A DNA stretch of 37,961 nucleotides from Acanthaster planci (lineage: Eukaryota > Echinodermata > Asteroidea > Valvatida > Acanthasteridae), in the NCBI RefSeq assembly GCF_001949145.1, contig NW_019091621.1:1-37961 (forward strand), in the 5' to 3' direction. Made by a program: the position numbers and the translations under genes. The notes under the pieces are model-generated. The model did not search any database. It was not told where the DNA came from and worked only from the letters and a program-made list of their open reading frames with translations. Position 1 is the first letter of the stretch, and each line of letters starts with the position of its first letter. Positions 22,716 to 33,400 of this stretch are shown piece after piece.

Positions 22716-22992
22716 GGAAAATATTTACTTTAAATGATTGATGTTCTCAATGTATTGTGGTCTGTAGCGTCATAGCATTACTAATATTCTGGAAGTTCAT
22801 CAGTGCGTCACAGAAGCCAAAACACAACTGATCTTGTTGAAAAGAAAAAAAATCGACATAGTTGCTGGTATAAGAGCATCTACTGATTTCACGGGACCAA
22901 CCGTATCCGCCTTGAGCGGAAGCGCTCCCTCATTGGTTGAAAAGATTAAATATTTACTTTAAAGACTGATGTTCTTAACGGGTTGCGGTTTT
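22716..22992. repeat. Diverged direct repeat pair of about 45 bp
   Basis: The segment at about 22717-22763 recurs at about 22947-22992. Both read AATATTTACTTTAAA, then TGATGTTCT, then a TTG-GG ending, with roughly one change in five. The spacing is about 231 bp. They may be pieces of a decayed transposon or a local duplication. Confidence 0.6.
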
Positions 22993-23105
22993 CAGTGGCG
23001 GAGAGTGAGGATGGTTCATTTTGTGGGACACACGTACACGCGTGCATATCCTAGTCGTTCGTGAACTCGCGAAGATCAATTCCAACCGCAGTTCGCTCGT
23101 CGCCC

Positions 23106-23122
23106 AGCGCCCGAACAGGGGA
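23106..23122 (+). other. tRNA-Lys primer-binding-site-like sequence (tentative)
   Basis: GCGCCCGAACAGGG matches 14 consecutive bases of the sequence by which retroviruses and some LTR retrotransposons bind the 3' end of tRNA-Lys, and GGAC follows. The preceding bases are CCCA, so a TG...CA LTR end is possible. I could not identify a paired LTR, a polypurine tract or coding sequence. It may be an LTR-element remnant or chance. Confidence 0.25.
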
Positions 23123-23753
23123 CGGGAACCACACCCATATATGATAATTATCCCTAACCCTCCTAGGAAAACAATACGCGTCCAGCTCTAGGCCGTTCCC
23201 TTTGTACATAGTGATGGGTAACACTCGTGGTAGTAACGGTAACTAGACTAACTGTGGGCTACCACTAACCCTTTTTTTCCATAAAAGGATTCCAGTCATC
23301 CCCTAAATGAATCCCATCCACGGAGGTACACTGTTCTACTGTACTTTTCTTCATCAGGTATTACTGTCTCACATGCACATGCACACTTAAAGGCTGTTTC
23401 GCCCACAATCAAACGTCGACAAAACGATTTCTTTATTCCCGATCACATGCGCACTGTCTGCCTATCAGATCACTTGTTACCCACGTTGCCCGTACTGCGT
23501 ATGTTCCGGAACGCCGCGAATGAATTTCACCTCGGCGATAATCCAGTGTCAGTCAAAAAATGTCTGGTCATGTCCAGATTGTAGATTGTGAATGTAGATT
23601 GCGTCATTCGGAGAAAAGGAGGGAAACCCTCGCCCTGTGTTCGTAGTGGATAAAAATGCAGGTGGGCCAAACAAATCGAGCTAGTGTTTACGTCTATGAC
23701 AGTCAAGTCTGCCCTTGGTTTTTGGAAATGGCCTCGTTCGTGAAAGTACACTC

Positions 23754-23895
23754 TGGCGCCCGCTGTTGTTGGTCTATATGGTTGCATTCATTAATCTCCA
23801 TTATAAAATATATGGAGATCAATGGTTGCATTAAACTAAATACGTGCCCATTGGAAACAGTGCAGAATCTGACAGAAACAGCGCCGCCTGGTGAC
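23754..23895 (+). promoter_or_regulatory. Pair of CTCF-like motifs (tentative)
   Basis: AGCGCCGCCTGGTGAC at 23880-23895 fits the bilaterian CTCF core (AGCGCCCCCTGGTGGC) with two differences. A weaker match, GGCGCCCGCTGTTG, lies at 23755-23768 in the same orientation. They sit between two unrelated genes, where an insulator would be plausible. Only motif similarity supports this. Confidence 0.25.
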
Positions 23896-24663
23896 TCTCA
23901 AGGAGAGATGGGCCTCCTGCTTCCCTTTTTGCAGACACAAATGAGCTTGTATTAGTCGTAATATCCGTTGGGCTGTTTTCTATTCATAATAGGGGCCTAT
24001 TTTCCTGAAAATTCAGAACTGTATAAATCATAGAACTTCGTGCGGTGACATTTTACAATAATGCAGTAACTGTTGAACAAATTTACTCAGTGAATAAGTT
24101 CAATCTTCGTAGATGGGATTAGAATTTACAAACTATTGGTAAGAGCCGAGGATTAAAAAAACTGTCCTTGAACTTATTTGCAAACAATTGATAGAACTAT
24201 AGAATCAGGACGGAAACAGAGGAATTTCATTTGGAGTACTGTTGTTTTCGTTACTTTTTTGCTTTCTTAAAAGCAACGAAATGCAAAGCTACATGACTGA
24301 AATAATAAAACATGTTGATAGCACCCTGACGTGTATTACAAAAGACACATTGTACTGGGTACAACTTTTTTCGCTTTATACAGCTCAACTTATTACAAAC
24401 CTCAGGTCTGTAGAATAAAACACCTTTGAATTTGATAAACTAGAGAAAACCTCTCCAAATATTTGAAATATTTCTTCGCCAACTAAGTGTTACATGTGTG
24501 TTTCCAGATTTGCAAATATACTGAAACAATAACACGATCCTGAGAGTGTAAAAACAGAGCAGTATTTTACTTAAAAAGTGATATGCAACTTAACTTGAAT
24601 GAGCATGGACATTAACTTTGTACCAAGAATCGGTTTAGCATTTCTATCAGTGAAGTTAGTTTT

Positions 24664-24815
24664 AAAGAACTCTTTGCAGAGAGAATGCTACTGGTACATG
24701 TAGGCTAGTACGATGTTTATTGTCAAGAAACTCAAAGAGAATTCTACTGGCAGTATGATTTTCTAAATTCAGCTTCAAGAACTCTTTGCAGAAAAAAAAC
24801 CCTACTGGGTAGTAC
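24664..24815. repeat. Three degenerate repeats of about 55 bp
   Basis: Segments starting near 24664, 24725 and 24777 share AAGAACTCTTTGCAGA (or a reduced form), followed after 8-12 bases by CTACTGG. The first and third also share a downstream AGTACG. This looks like an old tandem duplication. Confidence 0.5.
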
Positions 24816-25046
24816 GTACTGCTCGCTATGTTTAGAAGTTGAAAATCATGCTATAGTGACGTAAAACCTCTTAAGTCAAACTGCAAAAGTCATCCTTCAC
24901 GTTTGTGGGTAGTTTTCTGTGTGACAAAAAGAATAAAATAAAAGCATTTTAATTCCCACCTGTTTTACTAACTTTTTCCTGTGTATGTTTTGCTTTCATT
25001 TAAATGTGCAATCAAAAAGTAATGTTAAAATGGTTTTGAAAATACT

Positions 25047-25884
25047 NNNNNNNNNNNNNNNNNNNNNNNNNNNNNNNNNNNNNNNNNNNNNNNNNNNNNN
25101 NNNNNNNNNNNNNNNNNNNNNNNNNNNNNNNNNNNNNNNNNNNNNNNNNNNNNNNNNNNNNNNNNNNNNNNNNNNNNNNNNNNNNNNNNNNNNNNNNNNN
25201 NNNNNNNNNNNNNNNNNNNNNNNNNNNNNNNNNNNNNNNNNNNNNNNNNNNNNNNNNNNNNNNNNNNNNNNNNNNNNNNNNNNNNNNNNNNNNNNNNNNN
25301 NNNNNNNNNNNNNNNNNNNNNNNNNNNNNNNNNNNNNNNNNNNNNNNNNNNNNNNNNNNNNNNNNNNNNNNNNNNNNNNNNNNNNNNNNNNNNNNNNNNN
25401 NNNNNNNNNNNNNNNNNNNNNNNNNNNNNNNNNNNNNNNNNNNNNNNNNNNNNNNNNNNNNNNNNNNNNNNNNNNNNNNNNNNNNNNNNNNNNNNNNNNN
25501 NNNNNNNNNNNNNNNNNNNNNNNNNNNNNNNNNNNNNNNNNNNNNNNNNNNNNNNNNNNNNNNNNNNNNNNNNNNNNNNNNNNNNNNNNNNNNNNNNNNN
25601 NNNNNNNNNNNNNNNNNNNNNNNNNNNNNNNNNNNNNNNNNNNNNNNNNNNNNNNNNNNNNNNNNNNNNNNNNNNNNNNNNNNNNNNNNNNNNNNNNNNN
25701 NNNNNNNNNNNNNNNNNNNNNNNNNNNNNNNNNNNNNNNNNNNNNNNNNNNNNNNNNNNNNNNNNNNNNNNNNNNNNNNNNNNNNNNNNNNNNNNNNNNN
25801 NNNNNNNNNNNNNNNNNNNNNNNNNNNNNNNNNNNNNNNNNNNNNNNNNNNNNNNNNNNNNNNNNNNNNNNNNNNNNNNNNNNN
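25047..25884. other. Assembly gap (838 N)
   Basis: A run of undetermined bases. The very long open frames spanning it are artefacts. The gap hides the continuation of the retroelement relic on its right side. Confidence 1.
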
Positions 25885-27150
25885 TAGAGTCCGGGCCAGG
25901 GGTTCAGTGCCATATTTCTCCAATTCCTCAATTTCATGGCCCTCAGGACTCTCTAATATAGAATATTTTGAGTGTATAACTTTTATTAATGAGCTCGGCG
26001 GACATATTTCTGGCCTAATTACCAGGGTGCACCCATCTGAGCGGTATTGCTGGCTGAGCCAACGGCAGACAACCTCACCGTTAACCACAACTCCGCATCC
26101 AACTCAGCCCATGATCGATCGGGTTGCGTGGCCTGCCGAGACGAAACTGTTCGTCATACAATCGCCACCCATAGCCTGGAAATTGTACTGCGGCTGTGCA
26201 CACGATCTCGGTGTACTTAAGCAGTTCAATGGTCCTATCGGGAAACTTCATGAGGTATATAGCCATAAAAGAGTGGAATGCAGAGACCCACTTGTCCCAC
26301 GAATCTAGCTTGTTCTGGCGGCCGATGGGGGACGAGCTGGGCCGCAAAAACATCCTATCACCCTTAACGACAAGTGCAACCTCGGGGTCTTTATGAGCCT
26401 TTGCGAGCAGTGACGCTGCGCTATCTGCAGTTAGCAGAGACATATCAGTTTCTCGTTTTTCCATATCAGTCTCTTTCACAGACTGCGAGATTAGCCCAAG
26501 CGGGGAATAAGAGTAGGGCCAGCCGAAACGCCTTGGAGACACCCCATTGCAACCTTTGTACACCCCATACCGTCATTGAACCCACCAATGGCACCGGCCA
26601 GATTCAATCTTGGGGTCCCGGTCAAAGGCATATGTCCCTTATCTACGGCATGCGAGAGACTTGCGTCAGAAAACTCACTCAACCCTTGTGAGGCCTGGCT
26701 TGATGTTCGAGGTAGGCCGCCATCCTGCAGTTCCGGTTCTGGCGGCATCGGGCTGGTAACCCACGGACATGATGGTAGCATCCCCTGGCTGACAGACTCC
26801 TGGCTGTGCCACCACGCCCAGTGAAGATGCTGCAGGTACCTCCGTCGGCGCCACTGTAGGTAATGACGGTGACGAGCGACTGGCGTCGTTGACATCTCCC
26901 TGTCCACGTTGAGTCACCGTTGCGGCTGGGTACCGGCGCACAGCTCCTCGTGCAATTGCGGGAGTCTGGAATCCCCGCCGAGTTTTCTTACTGGGCCGAG
27001 CGCCGTCCTGTAGACGAGCCGGAGAGGATGTCCGTCGCCGTGGTCGTGGCATTATGCGGGCTTTACCCCTGGTAGTGGTTGCCTGTCGAGTGGAATCCCA
27101 ACGCTGTCGTCCGAGTAGGCCTGACAGAGCCGTTCGAGGTTGCAAAATTT
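25885..27150 (-). mobile_element. Broken retroelement, gag-like region, 3' part lost in gap
   Basis: Overlapping open pieces on the - strand, about 27145-26675, 26907-26491, 26563-26081 and 26088-25885, lie in different frames and together cover one GC-rich stretch. An Arg/Pro-rich N-terminal part is followed by a block with LDSWDKWVSAF, MAIYLMKFPD, ELLKYTEIV and WRLYDEQFRLG. This block resembles the gag-like first ORF common in tyrosine-recombinase retrotransposons (DIRS/Ngaro type) and related invertebrate elements. At least two or three frameshifts make it non-functional. The polymerase and recombinase parts, if present, would lie in or beyond the N gap. Family placement is from memory of the pattern and is moderate; that it is a decayed mobile-element ORF is fairly safe. 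Confidence 0.6.
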
Positions 27151-27692
27151 TCTGCGATGAGTTACGTTCTCTTTAAAAGACTTCTGTGAGCCAACCTGCA
27201 ACTAAAGTCATGTCTAACTTGGAGTATACAGCAGATTTCATCATAGGTATACCCGCCCTCAAAATAATGTTGAATCAGTTCGTCTCTTATGAAAACTATT
27301 AAGGAATCAAACATTGTAAATAATCTATTATTTACATTCCGTTCTGTGGAATATCGTGCAGGGACAGACAGAAATATTACATAGGGTATAGACCTAAAGT
27401 CAGGCTGTTAACGAGTAAAGTTACGTCTAGAGTAACTAAGTTATCGAGAAAAACAATCTACCCTAACAAAAGTCTATTTTGTTAATTTATTTATGTAACC
27501 AAAATGGTATTATATCATATACACGTTAGGATATTATTTCTTCTTTCAATTGGAGTTTGGCGCAGCTGCAAAAACGAATACATATACGTCTTCTCGTTCT
27601 ATTGCTAAAATGAGGGTCAGGCATGGTGTATCGATCGAACAAGGACATGTACATGTACATGTTAAAAATACCACTGCGCAACAAAAAAAACC
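27151..27692. other. Intergenic, no feature seen
   Basis: AT-rich sequence just upstream (in - strand sense) of the gag-like relic. It contains a short ACATGTACATGTACATGT tract at 27645-27662. No gene or clear repeat boundary is visible. Confidence 0.5.
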
Positions 27693-27752
27693 ACGGGCGA
27701 CGCACGACGGGCGACGCACGACGGGCGACGCACGACGGGCGACGCACGACGG
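27693..27752. repeat. 14-bp minisatellite, four copies
   Basis: The unit ACGGGCGACGCACG is repeated four times without change (27693-27748), followed by ACGG. It is GC- and CpG-rich in an AT-rich setting. Units abut directly with no spacers, so this is not a CRISPR array. Confidence 0.95.
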
Positions 27753-27784
27753 CAGATATGGAATTCCATAACTTGCACATCACG

Positions 27785-28012
27785 CCTGCACTTTCTGTGT
27801 CCCTACCAAATCTCATTTGGTTGCAAGCACCAACCTGAATTAGACAGAGTTTTTTATGGCCCAACCAAATCTTATTTGAATATGAGCACCACACCTGAAT
27901 ACCATCAGACGTTGCTTTCTATGCCAAACCAAATATCGTTTGACTATGGACACCAGCCTGAATATTATTGGACGGTGCGTTCTATGTCCTAACCGAATCC
28001 CATTTTAACATG
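27785..28012. repeat. Degenerate tandem repeat of about 62 bp, ~3.5 copies
   Basis: Copies begin with CCTGAAT or CCTGCAC near 27785, 27834, 27893 and 27956. Each continues with TTCTATG/TTTATGG, then an AACCAAATC-like block, then TTTGA/TTTGG and ATGAGCACCA-like endings. Divergence between copies suggests an old satellite-type array. It starts about 30 bp after the 14-bp minisatellite. Confidence 0.65.
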
Positions 28013-29437
28013 GTATTGTATAATGGCCAATTATATAATGGTTGGGTACGCCACAGAACTCTACGACCCATCCTTATTATCCTAGAAATACGCAACAATG
28101 GGCCATCACCAACCCTCGCAGAGATGTACACGGCTAGTAAATGAGCTTATGACATTGTCACGTTTGTTCATCAGATCGAATTGGTTGTCGAGAAAAAATA
28201 GTAACTGCCTTTGAATAGGATTAAAATACCGTTCATTTCCTATTTTAAAACAATTGTTTCATTTTACACCACGTGGTTGGAAAGAGTTTTGAAATGTCAC
28301 CACAGTTACCATGAACATTATCTTCGAAAACGCATGTCTACTGTTGATATGGCTATTGTTGGTGTACGTGTTTTTTGAGATTTTGTTTTAATGACCGTTT
28401 ACTCCTTATTAAAAACATAAAATAAGTGTATCACTTGACCATGAATTCATGGCAAATTTGAACCCCATTTTATAGGTAATACGCCTTGCACTCCTTCAAT
28501 ATGAAACCTTTTGCCTCTTCTTCAATGAAAATAAGCAGGGTCGTTTGAAAAGCCACACTTCATAAGCTGTATTCAAAAGACACTCTTTTCCGCGCTCTGA
28601 TCCAAACTCACTGTACACATTCCTGAAGATGAGACTTGAAGCTATTACGCACTCAGGCCTAATGCTAGGGAATTTACGATCATACTTATGCCTCGAGAAG
28701 AGCTCTCAGAACTAACATGAATATTTACGATGTACAAGAAAGAGAACTGCTAAATTTGGGCGGAGCCTATCGTGTACAGTTCTTATTAGGCGACAATAAC
28801 GTTTTCACGTACGTCGCTACGGTTTAAGGACGTTCAGAACGAAGGAACATTAATGGATCCCTCCTGAGGCGTACATGCCGGGGCTCCGGAATACAGCAAT
28901 GCTCTCTTTGTTATTACAATAAGATTTCTCAATCGTGACGACAGGATACCAGTGGCACGTGCAATCTCAACGAAGTCAGTGCTTTAGTGATGTCTGGGTA
29001 AAATTATAATTAAACTTCAATTACATTTCATTTCGTTCAATTGGGGAATTATACAAAACACCATGGACCCCTACACAGCAAGCATCAATTACTCTTAATA
29101 TGCTCCATTTCGGATATCAATAAATAATTGAAACATGGTATTCTAACTTATTTCCAGGTGTGTGGTTTTTCAATGGCTTGTAGCTCACAATAGAGCCTGA
29201 CCTAAAAGAGAAAATTTCTGCCAATAATTGACCCGTCACTTCCGAAAATCTAAAATATATGAAGAACAGTGCAATGGGGCAGTCTTGTACGCAGATGAAC
29301 ATTTAAGGTTTGAAATGTTTATGGTAGTCTGTCAGTAAAAGCCGAAATAAAAACAGATCAAAATATTTTACATAGTTGTATAACTTGTAAGATAATAAAC
29401 TCAAAGCAATATACCACTTCAGGGGTTCCGAATGCTC
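28013..29437. other. Intergenic, no feature seen
   Basis: About 1.4 kb of AT-rich sequence with no recognisable gene, repeat or RNA. Short reverse-strand open frames (for example near 29117-29302) have no protein-like features. Confidence 0.5.
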
Positions 29438-29443
29438 ACTGCG

Positions 29444-29523
29444 TGACCCGCTGCGTGACCTTCTACTTTCAGGTTCATTAAAGTGGCTCTGGGAACTTTA
29501 AACTAATTTCTTGAAACGGGTCA
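29444..29523. promoter_or_regulatory. Cluster of nuclear-receptor half-sites upstream of UGT (tentative)
   Basis: TGACCC (29444-29449) and TGACCT (29456-29461) form a direct repeat with six-base spacing. AGGTTCA (29471-29477) and GGGTCA (29518-29523) follow, about 350-430 bp before the UGT start codon. Vertebrate UGT genes are induced through nuclear receptors binding such half-sites. The transcription start is unknown here, so this is inference from motifs and position. Confidence 0.3.
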
Positions 29524-29696
29524 CACTTCGTGAAGAGTTAGTCGTTTCACAAAAAAGGACGTTAGCGTTCTTTTTGTTGCCAAGCAGCAGTTGTAGAGTG
29601 ACAGGATGCCCACTATCGTCTGCAATACAAGCTGCCATTGGCCCGCTAAACGCGAATCTACTTATATGTGTAAGCGATTACATCCGTCACAAAATG

Positions 29697-29832
29697 TGCT
29701 GGGTACCCGTGTTATTTTTTTGTGTCAACAAGAGAATGGTTGCATCTCTCCACATACCATTTATATGCTGGGTAGCCGTGTTATTTTTTGTGTCAACAAG
29801 AGAATGGCTGCATCTCTCCACATACCATTTAC
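29697..29832. repeat. 69-bp tandem duplication just 5' of UGT start
   Basis: The unit at 29697-29765 (starting TGCTGGGTACCCGTGTTA) is repeated at 29766-29832 with only a few differences, one of them in T-run length. It ends about 45 bp before the ATG, in the probable 5' UTR or core promoter. The high identity points to a recent event. Confidence 0.95.
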
Positions 29833-29876
29833 ACTTACCTTGCCTTCAACACGCTAGTACGGAGATTCTTGCAGTC

Positions 29877-30406
29877 ATGGGTAAAGGAGTAGGTCTGTTT
29901 GTGTTTTTGCCAGTTTTTGCTTGTATACTTGGACTTACAGCCAGCGGACAAAACGCTGTTGGCGATTCAACCCAGGACAGCAGCAACAGCAAACGTGCGA
30001 GCGCGGAAAATGACAAAGTATCTCGAGAGTTTAAGGCGGGCCAGTTTGGCAGCGAAATAACCGTTAACCAAAACCAGCTTACGCCGGCTGCTGACGCGGC
30101 GAGCTCGCAGGAGAAGGGCGCGGTGACTCGGGCCAACGGCACAGCGAAACGGATTCTCATCATTGACTGCTTGATGGATGGGAGCCACACCCACATCCAG
30201 CGTCTCCTGGCCAGAGAGCTGGCTTCAAGGGGCCACAATGTCACCTGGTTAACGGCAAAGGTTCTTCTTTACTGGCCTACGGAAGAAGATAAGCAGCTGA
30301 TCAATTTCCGCACCTTCGACGCAACAATGACCCGTGAGATACAGCAAAAAATATTGGATTACTGGACTCGGAAGAGTTTGAACGGAGAAATGGCATCGTT
30401 TTCTTG
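29877..30406 (+). CDS. UGT: UGT exon 1: signal peptide and acceptor domain start
   Basis: The ATG at 29877 is chosen because it is followed at once by a hydrophobic signal sequence (GLFVFLPVFACILGL). An in-frame upstream extension to 29511 runs through the 69-bp duplication and looks non-coding. The donor GTAGAG at 30407 splits Trp177 in phase 2 and matches the next exon. The exon encodes the unusual spacer, then KRILIIDCLMDGSHTHIQ and ELASRGHNVTWL, the typical UGT beginning. Confidence 0.92.
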
Positions 30407-33400
30407 GTAGAGTATAGATATATTCTAACATTTCGTTGAAGTAATATATATCACTATAAGACCATCATTACGCACATCCACCTTAGGGACACTTAAAGTT
30501 TCATGAACCACTAGCATTGTGGTTTGGCCAGGACTTATTCCGACGTATAAGGCTCGAATCCCGTTTCTGTCATTCTTTCAATGATTAATATTGTATCCAT
30601 TTTGTTCAGCCACATCAATAATTACAAGCATGCCATAAAGCTTCAATTTACATTTTCATATCTCTGTCTTGAAAAGCAGTGCTATTGTTATAATGATGGT
30701 TACAATACTGTTTTTCATTAGCTCAGTATGATTACGTTATGACAGGGCTATATTGTAATATTGTTGCCCGCTGTGTAGGGGTCCATGGTATTTTTTTGCA
30801 CCCGAGGAGGCAAGTGGCATCCGATGCGAAGCAGTTGCCCCAAGAGGTGTACAAAACCCATGGATCCCATTACAACAGGCAACTATTATTTTGTCAGTAT
30901 ACCAAAGTACCCAACAGAATTCAAACGAATGCCGGGAACAAAGTGAATATATTCAACTGCGTCACCGTGCATTTCATTTCAATGATATTGTCTTCACCAA
31001 CAAAGTATTTAGTTCAACAAATCCAACCCATTTGCAATTTGTAGGAAGTAATATGTTTTGTCTTATTATTTCCGAAGACATCTCCCAGAAAGCTATTTAA
31101 CTCTGTCCTGGGTAACATCTGAAACTTCGGGGTTACTAACAGAAATAGCACATCAAGTATAGGCCTACATCAGCTAACGCAGTACCAGCGCGGCGATACA
31201 ACCTCACTTTATCAAAGGCTGCAAAAATGCAACACGGTGGAGACATCACTTTCAACATCACTCATTTACCACGGCGAACATCGCTCATGTTCTCGCTATC
31301 CTGGGTACATGCGTGTTGTGGCTTATGTGGTCGATTCTCGACTAATAAAAATTGCAATCTATCATCGTGGTAAAATAAAACGGCATGTCACACTCACCTT
31401 TCGACATCTCATCAGTTAGCGTTGTACGAAGTTGCACGCATTCACGCACCCCCGCCCGCCCAGACAGTGTGCAGGATAATGTAGGGACCGCTAGTGTTCG
31501 ACGATTCCTTTGTCGCTCTGAATTTCCCTAAGAAAAATAAGTGAAAACATTCAGTAGTGTAACTATGGCTAAATGTCCGGGGGTGCACACATTTTTCCAA
31601 GGGGGCCCCCACAAGAAAATAAGCTGCAGCTAAAACACAATATTCACGGATTTCAAATGGGGGACGGGGCACCAAAGGGCACGTACCCCGTGACCTCTCT
31701 GTAGTTACGCCACTGAAAACGTTGAAAACAGGGATATGACAAAACAATTGTTGACCGCTCTGACTGCAGGATATGACGTTTTGAACACCCTCGGAAGCTA
31801 TGCGTCCCTTGGGTTTTCAAAACGTCACATCCCACCTCACAACAAATGCAGCAGTCAACAACTGTTAATTGTGCTCGGCATACTGTGGGCCTAAACCTTA
31901 TCATCAGATAATTTTATAAATCAATTAGAGAATTGTTGAGGTGTTCTTGCATCTTTTTATTATTAATGTTGTTATTGGTTTACTATTTCATTCTTTCGCC
32001 GCCAGCGGCGGAATTGCAGAATAGTTACATAAAAGACACATATACACATACTGAGATTAAAGAGATTTTCGGGTGTAGAAAATATAAAAAAATAAATCAA
32101 AGCAGCTTGAGGTCAAAGCGTTGTCAAAGTGCAAAAGTGGACAAAAAACAATACATAAATGATAGAAATGATAGAAACTAGCAGTCATAAAAAATATAAA
32201 ACATTTAGAATTTACAAATTGATGATTACGGAAACCCGGGAAGTAAAACAAACAGACAGAATCGGGGGTTGATGGACGTGGAGCATATGTAATGGGAGGA
32301 ATGGGGGAGAATGAAAATATAAGGAGAGAGGGGGGGGAATAGTAAACAGGAGTATCGATAGAATATCATCGAATAAAAGAGCCAATACTTAAAATTTAGT
32401 TATCAATAAAAACAATTGTATTTGTGTAACAAATATGAGTCATAGTTCAGTCCTACATTACACCATATTAATGACTTTCATTCCACTTCTTAGTCATATA
32501 AATGATGCTACTTTTTTGGTACCGCCTTGTTCTACAGAAAGGCAAAGAGAACTTGTCAGAGTTTCTGAAATCCCGCTGATGCATCGCTTCTACTTGGTGG
32601 TAGCCAAATGCTGAAGTGTTCAGGTGCAGTTGGGGTTTCAAAGAACTTCATGCACATCTGCTCTCTCCTTTCAGCCAAAGTGTTGAGGTTGCAGGCAAGA
32701 AGTGCATGTTCGTAGTCTGTGTACTGCCTGCCCAGCATTATTTTATAGACTCGACGCAGAATTTTTTCCAGCATTTCGCTTTCTCCAGCAGTTAGCCCTG
32801 AAAGCCAAATGGGACCTGATTACTCAGCTATGGGTCTGATATAACTTGAATAAATTGTAACCATGTCCTGCAATGGTATATTAAAATGCTTCAATGTCTT
32901 TACCATACGAATCTTTCGGTTTGCCTTTTTTCAGAAGGGATTTAACATGGGTGTTCCATCTTAAGGCTGCATCTGAATCTGTTGTCTAGAGCTAGGTCTA
33001 GGTCTTCACTCCATTGAAAGTACGTGGAGACACGCAGACAATAGACCTAGCCGTAGCTCTGGAAGCCCGTTTCGGACACGGCTAAGTCTTTGGTTATTTT
33101 GAGTCCCAACATTTTAACTGCCTTGACTGATATCAGAGGAGAGCCATTGATTGTTAAAGGTTGCTTGGTTGGGGCTTCTTTAGCGAATTTAATCTGCATG
33201 GTGCACATTTATAGACATTCAGTCTCGTATCATTGTTGACGGCCCACTCAGCCAAATTGTCGAGGTGGCATTGCATATCTCATGGAGTCTTATTGTTTTA
33301 TTTTCCCCACCATCGTCAAGTCATCCACATACTTGAGGATGGTGAGTGGCGAGTTTTCAAGTGAGTCATTAACTAGTGTAAGGAAACCCAGGGGGCCAAT

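Larger units (their letters stand above)
18403..25046. other. Intergenic region, no convincing gene
   Basis: The first part should include the ENTR1-like 3' UTR. Nothing here resembles a known protein. An 80-codon open frame at 20941-21183 follows an acceptor-like CCTCAG but has no recognisable domain. Visible items are a 45-bp direct repeat pair (about 22717 and 22949), a primer-binding-site-like sequence near 23106, two CTCF-like motifs near 23754 and 23880, a small hairpin (23795-23820) flanked by an 11-bp direct repeat, and degenerate repeats at 24664-24815. TACATGTA words are sparse compared with the ENTR1-like locus. Confidence 0.5.

Noticed and set aside
24985-26088. Very long open frames across the N run
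   Set aside because: Artefacts of undetermined bases.
27693-27752. CRISPR-like array
   Set aside because: Units are directly abutting with no spacers and the genome is eukaryotic; it is a minisatellite.
29511-29876. Upstream in-frame extension of UGT exon 1
   Set aside because: It runs through the 69-bp duplication, lacks UGT features, and would place the signal peptide more than 120 residues inside the protein.
30507-30575. tRNA- or SINE-like segment with GGCTCGAATCCC
   Set aside because: The B-box resemblance is good, but no A-box at proper spacing and no cloverleaf could be drawn.
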